From assembly GCA_020850575.1 (NCBI GenBank), contig JADZEJ010000001.1, positions 62,001 through 126,000 of the forward strand: a stretch of DNA of 64,000 bases, given 5' to 3'. Below are positions 40,627 to 48,696 of this stretch, one piece after another; within the stretch, counting starts at the first letter, position 1; each line of letters opens with the position of its first letter. The notes below the pieces were generated by a model. The model searched no databases. It was not told the origin of the DNA and saw only the letters and a program-made list of their open reading frames with translations. Made by a program: the position numbers and the translations under genes. Source of the DNA: Candidatus Uhrbacteria bacterium (lineage in GTDB: Bacteria > Patescibacteriota > Patescibacteriia > 2-12-FULL-60-25).

Positions 40627-42624
40627 CTATTTTTTTGTAAATACCCATGTTCCATCCCAATTCATTGCCGGTGGAGCGTTTAAAAAAATCTTCGCTCTTT
40701 CAAGTAGATTATTTGTCGGTCCGTCGTTTGGATATTTTTTTAAGATCACTTGGCACGATTCTATACACTGCTCAAATTGACGAGAGAAATACAAATCAAG
40801 TGCAGATTCAAAATCGTGAGCAAGGTCAATGCGTTGTTGAGTCGCATTTTCTTTGAGTTCCATCGCTTCATAAATGACGACCGGTTCTTTTTTACCTTTT
40901 ACCGTTACCTTGTCCAAACGACGGGTAATAACGGCATCACGCAATTCTCCTTTGGTTGATTCAGCGATTATAAAAGCAACGCCATATTCTTTCGTTAACC
41001 CTTCGAGGCGTGAACCGAGGTTCACATTATCTCCAATTACCGTGTAATCAAAACGGGTATTACCGCCTACATTCCCAACCACCATTTCACCCGTGTTTAT
41101 ACCGATACCAATATGCATTTCTAAATCACCAAATGCTTTGCTTGCATTTAATTCTTCCAGAGCATCGCGCATTTCAAGTCCGGTGGAAACGGCGCGCAAA
41201 GCATGATCCGATTGATCGAGGGGCGCATTCCAAAAAGCCATAACCGCATCACCAATGTATTTATCGAGTACACCGGCATGCTTAAAAACAATGTCGGTCA
41301 TGCGATTTAAATAAATATTTAAGATATTTACCAAGACATCCGGCGTCATTCCTTCAGAAATTGTTGTGAATCCCCTAATATCAGAAAATAAGACGCTCAT
41401 GCGACGTCTTTCGCCACCCAGACGAAGCTTGTCTGGATTTTGCATAATAGAATCAACGACTGAACTGGAGACATAGCGCGAAAAAGCTGTGCGTAATTGT
41501 CTACGCTCACGATCTGCATGAACTCGACGCTCCAACGTAACGGCCGCATACACAAAAACAAAGGTTATGGTTGGCCAAAGCAAGTCAACCTGTATTCCAC
41601 GTTCGAACAACAAAAAGCTACCAATCAAAAAACCAATCCAGAGTAAGAAAACGAGCGGTAGATTAATACGAAGGCGTAGCATGGTTATAGCCAGGCCTAT
41701 GACAAGACCAATACCCAGTAGAAATAACGTACTTAAGACTTTGGGGACAGGTTTTACCCATTTTTGCGAAGCGATGGTTTCGAATGCGGAAGCGTGAATT
41801 TCGACACCTGCCATAGGCACACCTTCTGAAGTTGGCGCTAATAGCTCATCATGCAAATTTGCTGCTGTTGACCCGACAAAAACAATACGTCCTTTCAAGG
41901 AGGTTGTGCTTACCGTCCCTCGAATAACGTCTATCGCGCGAAATGTTGGGAAATTTTTTCCAGGAGCTCCAAGATAATTCACCGTCATGCGATCTAATGT
42001 ATCCACCGGAGCAGCCGACGTGTGCGAAGCGAGTCCAGCCAATCGTGCCACTTCAACCGTAAATGCTGGAATTGAAGATCCCCCATTTTCAGGACTATCA
42101 ACAAACAATGGAATTCGACGCATTACACCATCCGCATCGGGTGGCGTATTGGTATGACCAGTTGATTTTGCAACGGCAGCCAAACGTGAAATTGGAGACA
42201 AGGTTTTTTCGGGTGTGAAAACCAATTCTTTTCTCCCTTTTTGTTGTATTTCAAGTTCAATCGGTAAAACCACATTATTTGCGGTTCGAATCGCATCTTC
42301 CAAAGCCTTGTCATCAGTTTCGGTTGAAGCTTCAGGAAAATTTACATCGTAGCCAATCACACGAACACCTGCTTCGGTTAGTTTATTTATGAGCTGCGCA
42401 TGAACACTGCGCGACCACGGCCAACGACCAAGTTGAGCGATCGAAGCGTCATCGATGGAGACAATGGCGATGTCAGATGTTGCATTTCGTGAAATAAACA
42501 AGCGGTCGCCCATACGAGCGCTCCAATATGTAAAAACACCAACCACATTAAAGCATGCTAAAACGGTTGCAGTTATGAGTGCTACACCTATTGGAGTCCA
42601 ACTGAATTTACGTATGTTGAGCAT
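40627..42624 (-). CDS. Class III adenylate cyclase with CHASE2 sensor
   Basis: 665 residues. One N-terminal helix, then an extracytoplasmic CHASE2 domain (about 40-300; DIAIVSIDDASIAQLGRWPWSR, GVRVIGYDVNFPEAS, GRIVFVGSTAANLHD). Three membrane helices follow (about 305-375), then a cytoplasmic cyclase domain. Metal-binding FSDIRGFT, the purine-specifying Lys in LDKYIGDAVMAFWN and Asp in YTVIGDNVNLGSRLEG, and the transition-state Asn/Arg in the last motif are all present, so it should make cAMP. A TPR-like tail ends the protein. It follows the FecR gene by 26 bp. Confidence 0.88.
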   Translation of the reverse strand: MLNIRKFSWTPIGVALITATVLACFNVVGVFTYWSARMGDRLFISRNATSDIAIVSIDDASIAQLGRWPWSRSVHAQLINKLTEAGVRVIGYDVNFPEASTETDDKALEDAIRTANNVVLPIELEIQQKGRKELVFTPEKTLSPISRLAAVAKSTGHTNTPPDADGVMRRIPLFVDSPENGGSSIPAFTVEVARLAGLASHTSAAPVDTLDRMTVNYLGAPGKNFPTFRAIDVIRGTVSTTSLKGRIVFVGSTAANLHDELLAPTSEGVPMAGVEIHASAFETIASQKWVKPVPKVLSTLFLLGIGLVIGLAITMLRLRINLPLVFLLWIGFLIGSFLLFERGIQVDLLWPTITFVFVYAAVTLERRVHADRERRQLRTAFSRYVSSSVVDSIMQNPDKLRLGGERRRMSVLFSDIRGFTTISEGMTPDVLVNILNIYLNRMTDIVFKHAGVLDKYIGDAVMAFWNAPLDQSDHALRAVSTGLEMRDALEELNASKAFGDLEMHIGIGINTGEMVVGNVGGNTRFDYTVIGDNVNLGSRLEGLTKEYGVAFIIAESTKGELRDAVITRRLDKVTVKGKKEPVVIYEAMELKENATQQRIDLAHDFESALDLYFSRQFEQCIESCQVILKKYPNDGPTNNLLERAKIFLNAPPAMNWDGTWVFTKK

Positions 42625-42650
42625 ATATATTTATCACAGGGTTAATGAAA

Positions 42651-44339
42651 CTATGGTTGAATCATTATACTGGTTTGTGCACGTATTGTTTTATTTGATT
42701 CCGTATAAAATGCAACGATATCGACCTGTCCATCAACATTTGGATTAGCCGTAAACGTGTTTCGCAAAAAATATCCTAAGCGTAGATTTGACGCTGATAA
42801 CAATGATGCATCGGTTACATCCTTCTTTGTTCCATCAGCGTACGTTGCCACCACATGAAACGTAATTGCTTTATTTCCTTTCAATATAGAATTCCCTGGA
42901 TTGATTTGTAGAGAATGTATTAACGGAATTGGTATCTCCGTTGGTAATACTTTTTCTGGCAAAGTGGTGGTTGGAGCAGTCATCGTTGTTGACGTTGTTT
43001 GTATCATACTCGTTGTAGAAATCTCCGACACGGGAGGTGCAATCGCCGTCGCTAAACGAATACGTAACGTTCCTTCGCGCATACGTAAGACTTGTAATTT
43101 GTCTCGTACATGATTTACCGCTTCTTCAGTTTGTTTTACCTGTTCCATGTCTCTCGAGATATTTTCTATTCCTTGGTGTGCTGCATCCAGAGCCGTTCCG
43201 GCATCATCCAAGGAAGATGTAGTGATCAAATCTGAGGCTTCAAAAAGACGCGATTGAACGGCTCCCAAACGCACATACGCTTCAGCAAATGGATCTCCCT
43301 CAGCTAAACGGAGAAGAGTATCTTCGATTTTTTGCTTCAGTCGATAGGCTGAAGAAGAAGGCATACTATCTGCCAAAATATCTAAAACTTGTCCTATTTC
43401 CTGTTGAAAAGATGCTGTACTATTTGGGTATTCGTGTACATTTTTTAAAATTTCTTCTTCTAACATTCCATATTCTTGTAGGGCCATTCCTTCATTTCCT
43501 CGCTTTGCTAATTCACTTATTTTATATAAACGACGACCTGCGTAGAATGGGTACATCGTTTGCTTTTGACTCGGTTGTAACAAACCATGCGTTTTTTCAG
43601 ATAAACGCATGAAGGCGTCATTTATGGATTGTGGATCCGCACCATGGCGTTTCTCATATTGCTCAATAAGCATCTGAACATACTGTTTATCAAATTCCTT
43701 GTCGCTAGTCAGATTTTTTTGAAACCATTCCGTTTGCCTTACTTCATCAGTACTAATTTCATCTTTTCCGAATGTACCATCAGATTTTACTTGAATCGAA
43801 TATCCTTCAAATAAAACATGTCTTGTATTTTTCGACTCAATTGAGACTGCGGAATCAGAAACTTGTATTTGAGTAGAGGTTGCGAATCCTTGCATATCAA
43901 AAGCTGTTCCATGAACACTGCTATTGATGCCATTTCGTTCAACTTGATACTGATCTGCCAAATTATTAAATCGTTTCAGTTTTGTCCAAAGCTTTCCGAA
44001 ACCGAGCTGAAGACGAATCATTACCTTCTGCTCTCTACTCGCATCAATAACCGTGATTTCCGTTTTGTTCCCAAGACGAGCCTCGCCGTGTCCATATACA
44101 TCAATAATTGCATTTCCTTCACCGTCCGTGTGAATCTGATCACCGGCAAATAATTGATCACCCGACTTTGCCACTTGCCATACATCTTGATCTTTCCGGC
44201 GTATTTCCACACCAGGATGAACGATATTAATGGTAAACTCCTGTTTTTTTGGTAATTCTATTGAACCCAAACACCAGAATTTCCATATCCCAAATCCTAG
44301 AAGGGAAAAAAATATCCCTAGATATAGCCATTTTTTCAT
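42651..44339 (-). CDS. FecR-domain membrane protein with Ig-like C-terminus
   Basis: 562 residues. One N-terminal helix (LYLGIFFSLLGFGIWKF), then a FecR domain (about 35-180: SGDQLFAGDQIHTDGEGNAIIDVYGHGEARLGNKTEITV, VRNGINSSVHGTAF-like). A long helical segment (about 200-440), a Thr-rich linker (TTSTTMTAPTTTLPEK) and a C-terminal Big2-like domain (INPGNSILKGNKAITFHVVATYADGTKKDVT) follow. FecR domains sense envelope signals. It is operonic with the CHASE2 cyclase, so it is probably its sensory partner. A minus-strand -10 TATCAT lies 13 bp before the ATG. Confidence 0.8.
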   Translation of the reverse strand: MKKWLYLGIFFSLLGFGIWKFWCLGSIELPKKQEFTINIVHPGVEIRRKDQDVWQVAKSGDQLFAGDQIHTDGEGNAIIDVYGHGEARLGNKTEITVIDASREQKVMIRLQLGFGKLWTKLKRFNNLADQYQVERNGINSSVHGTAFDMQGFATSTQIQVSDSAVSIESKNTRHVLFEGYSIQVKSDGTFGKDEISTDEVRQTEWFQKNLTSDKEFDKQYVQMLIEQYEKRHGADPQSINDAFMRLSEKTHGLLQPSQKQTMYPFYAGRRLYKISELAKRGNEGMALQEYGMLEEEILKNVHEYPNSTASFQQEIGQVLDILADSMPSSSAYRLKQKIEDTLLRLAEGDPFAEAYVRLGAVQSRLFEASDLITTSSLDDAGTALDAAHQGIENISRDMEQVKQTEEAVNHVRDKLQVLRMREGTLRIRLATAIAPPVSEISTTSMIQTTSTTMTAPTTTLPEKVLPTEIPIPLIHSLQINPGNSILKGNKAITFHVVATYADGTKKDVTDASLLSASNLRLGYFLRNTFTANPNVDGQVDIVAFYTESNKTIRAQTSIMIQP

Positions 44340-44372
44340 GTGTCTTTTTGGAATGATAACACAGCTTATCGA

Positions 44373-44401
44373 TTGACAAAACTATTTTTTTTAGGCATTC
44401 T
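44373..44401 (+). promoter_or_regulatory. Promoter of rnpB
   Basis: TTGACA (44373-44378), 17-bp spacer, CATTCT (44396-44401). Divergent from the FecR promoter. Confidence 0.6.
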
Positions 44402-44404
44402 TAG

Positions 44405-44830
44405 CCAGCTCGGATGGACAGGTGACTGCCATACGTATGTATGGAGGAAAGTCCGAACACCTCAAATGAAGCAATTCATGTGAACAAGGAGAGCCGTTAA
44501 CGGCGGCCAGGTATACAGGAGAAATCCCCAAGCCTAGGGAAAGTGCCACAGAGACCATACAAGCTCATTCTAATGAGCCAAACGTGAAAAGTATTTTGAT
44601 GTCTCTCTCGAGGCTTCGAAATTCCATGCATGGTGACATGCATGCGCGGTAAACCCTCTCCGGTGCAAGAGCAAGCTCCGATTCGATTTGGCATCCGTCA
44701 AGTCATATCTGGGTGGTCGCTCGCCAGAGGCGATGAGCAATCATCGTCCCAGACAGATGGTCACCCGATCATTTTCAGGCTTGCTTGAACATGATCGACA
44801 AAATTCGGCTTATCGTCCAATCCGGACATA
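44405..44830 (+). ncRNA. rnpB: RNase P RNA (class A type)
   Basis: It contains the conserved GAGGAAAGTCCGAACAC, AGGGAAAGTGCCACAGAGA, GGTAAACCC and the 3' block ATTCGGCTTATCG. The ends pair as P1: CGGATGGAC with GTCCAATCCG (one bulge). It is the catalytic RNA that trims tRNA 5' ends. Short open readings inside it are meaningless. The end points are estimated from P1. Confidence 0.93.
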
Positions 44831-44832
44831 TC

Positions 44833-44865
44833 AAAAACCCTTGGAAGATTCTCAGGGGTTTTTGT
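44833..44865 (+). terminator. Terminator of rnpB
   Basis: AAAAACCC pairs with GGGGTTTTT across an ~14-nt loop, followed by T. Confidence 0.7.
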
Positions 44866-44929
44866 TTACCGAAAATGGTATTATGGTACACAGTTCTCCG
44901 CACCAACCTATCCAGTTTCAATTCTCTTC

Positions 44930-46363
44930 ATGAACTTTCGTCGTCTTGATTTGACATTTACGGCTCTCTTATTGCCGATTGATGCACTGGCATTATTATT
45001 CGCCGGTGTTTCTGCTTATGTTTTGCGATTTTCTCGTTTTGTGACTGAAGTCAGACCGATTTTGCAAGATATTTCTTTTCCGCATTATTTACAAACTGTC
45101 TTTTTATTCGTCATCATTTGGATTGTCATATTTGCTTTTTCAGGTTTGTATCATACTCGTCCGCGTAAAGCATGGAGCGAACTTGGTCGTATTATTATCG
45201 CTTGCGGAGCAGGCACGATGATTACGATCGCAACTGTTTTCTTTCGTCGTGAATTAACGACATCTCGATTTATCGTGCTCGCCGTATTTGGTTTTTCGGT
45301 CATGTACGTTTTGCTTGGTCGTTTGTTTTTACGAGCTTTCCGCCACGCTCTTCTCCGATCTGGTTATGGTCATCGTCGTTTTGCCGTGATCGGAATGAAT
45401 TCAGCCGCTACCAACATCGTTCAAAACTATCGCAACAATCCAATTCTAGGGATTACGATTGTAAAACAATTTCGCGGCTGGAACGATGAAACTCGTCGTG
45501 CACTTAAAAAATTAAAGGAATCCGGAAAACTTGATGGCGTACTGTTAGGTGAGACTGACATGGAGAAGGTAAAATCACTTGAACTTATCGCTTTTGCAGA
45601 AGAAGATCATTTAACCTTCATGTACCTCGCAGATTTATTTGCAGCTTCGTTCACTAATATCGAGGTATCTTATGAAACTGGTGTTCCAATCATTGAAGTA
45701 AAACGTACACGCCTTGATGGCTGGGGTCGGATTACCAAACGTGCCTTTGATGTATTTTTTGCGCTCCTCTTATTAGCAATAACCAGCCCTATTCTCATTA
45801 TCGCCACTCTTGCACTAGCCATTGAGGATGGTTTCCCGACTTTTTTCTTGAATGAACGTGTGGGTGAAAAAGGAGAACTATTTCATTTGATCAAACTACG
45901 TAGCATGTGGCGTAAGATGTCGATTGGACCGCAGTTCAGTAAAAATGAAAAACAAAATTTAGCACTCGAAAAGAAATTAATCCAAGAAAAAAGTATTAAG
46001 CAAGGACCGGTCTATAAAATTTCTGGGGATCCTCGCATAACTCCAATTGGGCAGTTTTTACGCCGCTGGAGTATCGATGAATTACCTCAATTTTTCAATG
46101 TCCTAAAGGGTGATATGAGCTTGGTCGGTCCACGCCCACATCAACCACGTGAAGTTGACGCCTATAAACCACACCATCGTAGGGTGCTAGCGATTAGACC
46201 AGGTATTACAGGGCTTGCGCAAATTTCAGGTCGAAGTGACTTGTCCTTTGAAGATGAGGTACGACTTGACACTTGGTATATTGAAAACTGGTCACCGGCG
46301 TTGGATTTGTATATTTTATTAAAAACACCTTTTGCTGTGCTCTATCGTAAGGGAGCATATTGA
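44930..46363 (+). CDS. Polyprenyl-phosphate sugar-1-phosphate transferase (bacterial sugar transferase)
   Basis: 477 residues. Four or five N-terminal membrane helices and a CoA-binding-like domain (RRFAVIGMNSAATNIVQNY) are followed by the catalytic bacterial sugar transferase domain: RITKRAFDVFFALLLLAITSP, RVGEKGELFHLIKLRSM, DPRITPIGQFLRRWSIDELPQFFNVLKGDMSLVGPRPHQPREV. It transfers a sugar phosphate to undecaprenyl phosphate, starting surface glycan synthesis. Two glycosyltransferase genes follow within about 50 bp and by overlap, forming a glycan assembly operon. Confidence 0.9.
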   Translation: MNFRRLDLTFTALLLPIDALALLFAGVSAYVLRFSRFVTEVRPILQDISFPHYLQTVFLFVIIWIVIFAFSGLYHTRPRKAWSELGRIIIACGAGTMITIATVFFRRELTTSRFIVLAVFGFSVMYVLLGRLFLRAFRHALLRSGYGHRRFAVIGMNSAATNIVQNYRNNPILGITIVKQFRGWNDETRRALKKLKESGKLDGVLLGETDMEKVKSLELIAFAEEDHLTFMYLADLFAASFTNIEVSYETGVPIIEVKRTRLDGWGRITKRAFDVFFALLLLAITSPILIIATLALAIEDGFPTFFLNERVGEKGELFHLIKLRSMWRKMSIGPQFSKNEKQNLALEKKLIQEKSIKQGPVYKISGDPRITPIGQFLRRWSIDELPQFFNVLKGDMSLVGPRPHQPREVDAYKPHHRRVLAIRPGITGLAQISGRSDLSFEDEVRLDTWYIENWSPALDLYILLKTPFAVLYRKGAY

Positions 46364-46405
46364 CGAAATGCCGACTTTTTGCCGCTCGGTGATTACAATA
46401 TCGAG

Positions 46406-47503
46406 ATGCCACGGTTACGCATTGCTCTCGTACATGATTACCTCGTCCAAGATGGTGGAGCTGAACGTGTCCTTGTCGCCTTGCAAGATTTTTTTCCGGA
46501 AGCGCCTACTTATGTTTTATTACACGATCCGGAACGAGCGCATCCACAATTTCGTGGTCGTAAAATCATTTCGTCTTTTTTGAATCGATGGCCCGGATCG
46601 CGCCGTCACTATCAATGGACTATGCCATTCATGCCAATGGCGATTGAACATTTTGATTTTACCGGTTTTGATGTGGTGATTTCTTCTTCCAGTTCTTTTG
46701 CAAAAGGTGTTATCGTTCCGCCCGGGACAAAGCATATTTGCTACTGCCATACACCGACACGCTTTTTATGGCAGGAACGTATTGGTTATGTAAATGACTT
46801 GCCGCAACCAGCAATCTTAAGAACTCTTCTTCCACCGTTGCTGCATCGTCTGCGAACCTGGGATCGTTTGGCGGCTGATAGACCTGATATTCTTGTCACA
46901 AATTCACAAACCAGCCGTGAACGCATTAAACGCTATTACCAACGTGATGCGGAAGTCATTTATCCACCGGTAGATGTAGAACGTATTACACTTTCAAAAA
47001 ATCATGGATCATATTGGCTCGCGGGTGGACGACTCGTCGCTTACAAACGCTTTGATCTGATCGTGAGAGCATTTAAGAAACTTAATCTTCCACTCAAGAT
47101 TTTTGGTATTGGTCCAGAAATGCAAAAACTTCGCGCACTTTCAGGCGTCCAAACAGAATTTATCGGGCGTGTTTCTGATGACGTTAAATATAAACTTTAC
47201 AACGATGCGATCGCTTTTTTACATCCACAAGTTGAAGATTTTGGAATTACCGCTGTAGAGGCGATGGCCGCAGGCAAGCCTGTGATTACTTATGGTAAAG
47301 GCGGTGGTGCAGAGACAGTGATTCCGGGTATTACCGGCGAATATCTTGAAACGCAGTCCTGGGAAAGTATCGGCGACGCCGTGATTCGATTTCAACCAGA
47401 GAAATATCAAGCAGAAAGGATACGCTCTCATGCGCAGACTTTTTCTAACCAAAACTTTCAAGCGCGGCTTACACACTATTTAGCCGAGCACATGATTGCA
47501 TGA
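46406..47503 (+). CDS. Glycosyltransferase (GT4 family)
   Basis: 365 residues from ATG 46406, preceded by TACAAT 6 bp upstream. RIALVHDYLVQDGGAERVL is the N-terminal Rossmann strand of GT-B enzymes; VISSSSSFAKGV and CYCHTPTRFLWQERIGYV follow. The nucleotide-sugar site contains FGITAVEAMAAGKPVITYGKGGGAETVIPG. It adds a sugar to the lipid-linked glycan. It overlaps the next gene by 4 bp. Confidence 0.88.
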   Translation: MPRLRIALVHDYLVQDGGAERVLVALQDFFPEAPTYVLLHDPERAHPQFRGRKIISSFLNRWPGSRRHYQWTMPFMPMAIEHFDFTGFDVVISSSSSFAKGVIVPPGTKHICYCHTPTRFLWQERIGYVNDLPQPAILRTLLPPLLHRLRTWDRLAADRPDILVTNSQTSRERIKRYYQRDAEVIYPPVDVERITLSKNHGSYWLAGGRLVAYKRFDLIVRAFKKLNLPLKIFGIGPEMQKLRALSGVQTEFIGRVSDDVKYKLYNDAIAFLHPQVEDFGITAVEAMAAGKPVITYGKGGGAETVIPGITGEYLETQSWESIGDAVIRFQPEKYQAERIRSHAQTFSNQNFQARLTHYLAEHMIA

Positions 47504-48453
47504 AAATTCTATTCGATGCACGCCCGATTGTTGATGCACCGCAAGGTGGCGTTGGTCGTGTTGCTTTTATGCAAGCAAAAAAAATTGTTGAAAAGGCGGA
47601 AAATGATGTTATTTTTTTCACGACGGGTTCACATAAGCCGCAGTTACCGACGGAGTTATTGAACTCACATACTTTCCACAAACATATACACATCCCGAAT
47701 AAAATATGGAGTCTTTTATGCATTTTTGGATTTCGTCCTTTGTCTTGGTTTATAAGAGAAAAGCCTGATTCGGTCATGCTACCAAATATTGGATTCATCG
47801 GTGCTCCTACATCATGGAAGATGCAACTGATTGTGCATGATTTATCATTTTTGATTGAGCCGAAGTGGTTTCGTTTTAAGCAAATGGTATGGCATCGTTT
47901 TGTTCAACCGAAAAAACTGTTTCAAGAAGCACATGAGCTTTTATGTGTTTCGGAACGGACAAAAAAGGATTTGATTCAACTTGTTCAGATTCATGAGAAT
48001 AAATGTCACGTGATCCACATGGAAAAATCTTTGCTCATCGAACCGGAAGCAAATGAGATTTTGGAAAAATATGCAGGAAAACGAATCGTCCTTGCCTTTG
48101 GTGCACACGATAAGCGTAAGAATTTTTTGACGGCAGAAATCGCGGTGAAGGAATTACAAAAAGAAAATGCCTTTACTGATATTGCGCTGTTAACGATTGG
48201 AAGAGATGTATTCCCAACAGATGAACAACTAGCTGCACTTTATTCGCAAGCTTCAGCACTTCTCTACCCTTCTTGGTATGAGGGATTTGGTCTGCCTCTC
48301 CATGAAGCTAGCCGATACGGATGTCGCGTCGTTGCATCGACCGCAGGGGCTTTGCCAGAGACGGCTCCTGAAGGAACTGTTTTTGCAAATCCAGCTAAGC
48401 CACAACAGTGGGTTGAAGCATTGCGAATTGTTCTTACTCAACATCATTGTTAG
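47500..48453 (+). CDS. Glycosyltransferase (GT4 family)
   Basis: 317 residues. MKILFDARPIVDAPQGGVGRVAF, LCVSERTKKDLIQL and ALLYPSWYEGFGLPLHEASRYGCRVVASTAGALPETAP are characteristic of GT4 enzymes. Its ATG overlaps the previous stop (ATGA), so the two are translationally coupled. It is probably the second extending enzyme for the same surface glycan. Confidence 0.88.
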   Translation: MKILFDARPIVDAPQGGVGRVAFMQAKKIVEKAENDVIFFTTGSHKPQLPTELLNSHTFHKHIHIPNKIWSLLCIFGFRPLSWFIREKPDSVMLPNIGFIGAPTSWKMQLIVHDLSFLIEPKWFRFKQMVWHRFVQPKKLFQEAHELLCVSERTKKDLIQLVQIHENKCHVIHMEKSLLIEPEANEILEKYAGKRIVLAFGAHDKRKNFLTAEIAVKELQKENAFTDIALLTIGRDVFPTDEQLAALYSQASALLYPSWYEGFGLPLHEASRYGCRVVASTAGALPETAPEGTVFANPAKPQQWVEALRIVLTQHHC

Positions 48454-48622
48454 TGAAAGTACTCATGAGGTATTTAGCTTGGTAGAGGCTGCAAGATTAT
48501 CATTCTTGCTTTTATCCCTCGTTATAACAGAAGAAAACAACGTTGTATTTTATGTTTTACCTACTAGGATCTATTAGGGCTTTGCTTTATGCTTTTTCAT
48601 TGAATTTTTCTGTATAAAGTCC

Positions 48623-48651
48623 TTGACAAAATGTTCAATTTATGGTATTAA
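48623..48651 (+). promoter_or_regulatory. Promoter of the tandem surface-protein genes
   Basis: TTGACA (48623-48628), 17-bp spacer, TATTAA (48646-48651): a near-consensus promoter with a ~40 nt leader lacking an evident Shine-Dalgarno. Confidence 0.85.
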
Positions 48652-48696
48652 GAGCACAAATAATTCAACAAATATTTACCTCAACCTAGCCAAAAT

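Noticed and set aside
44497-44933. Short open readings on both strands near 44.5-44.9 kb
   Set aside because: They lie mostly inside the RNase P RNA, which explains the sequence conservation.
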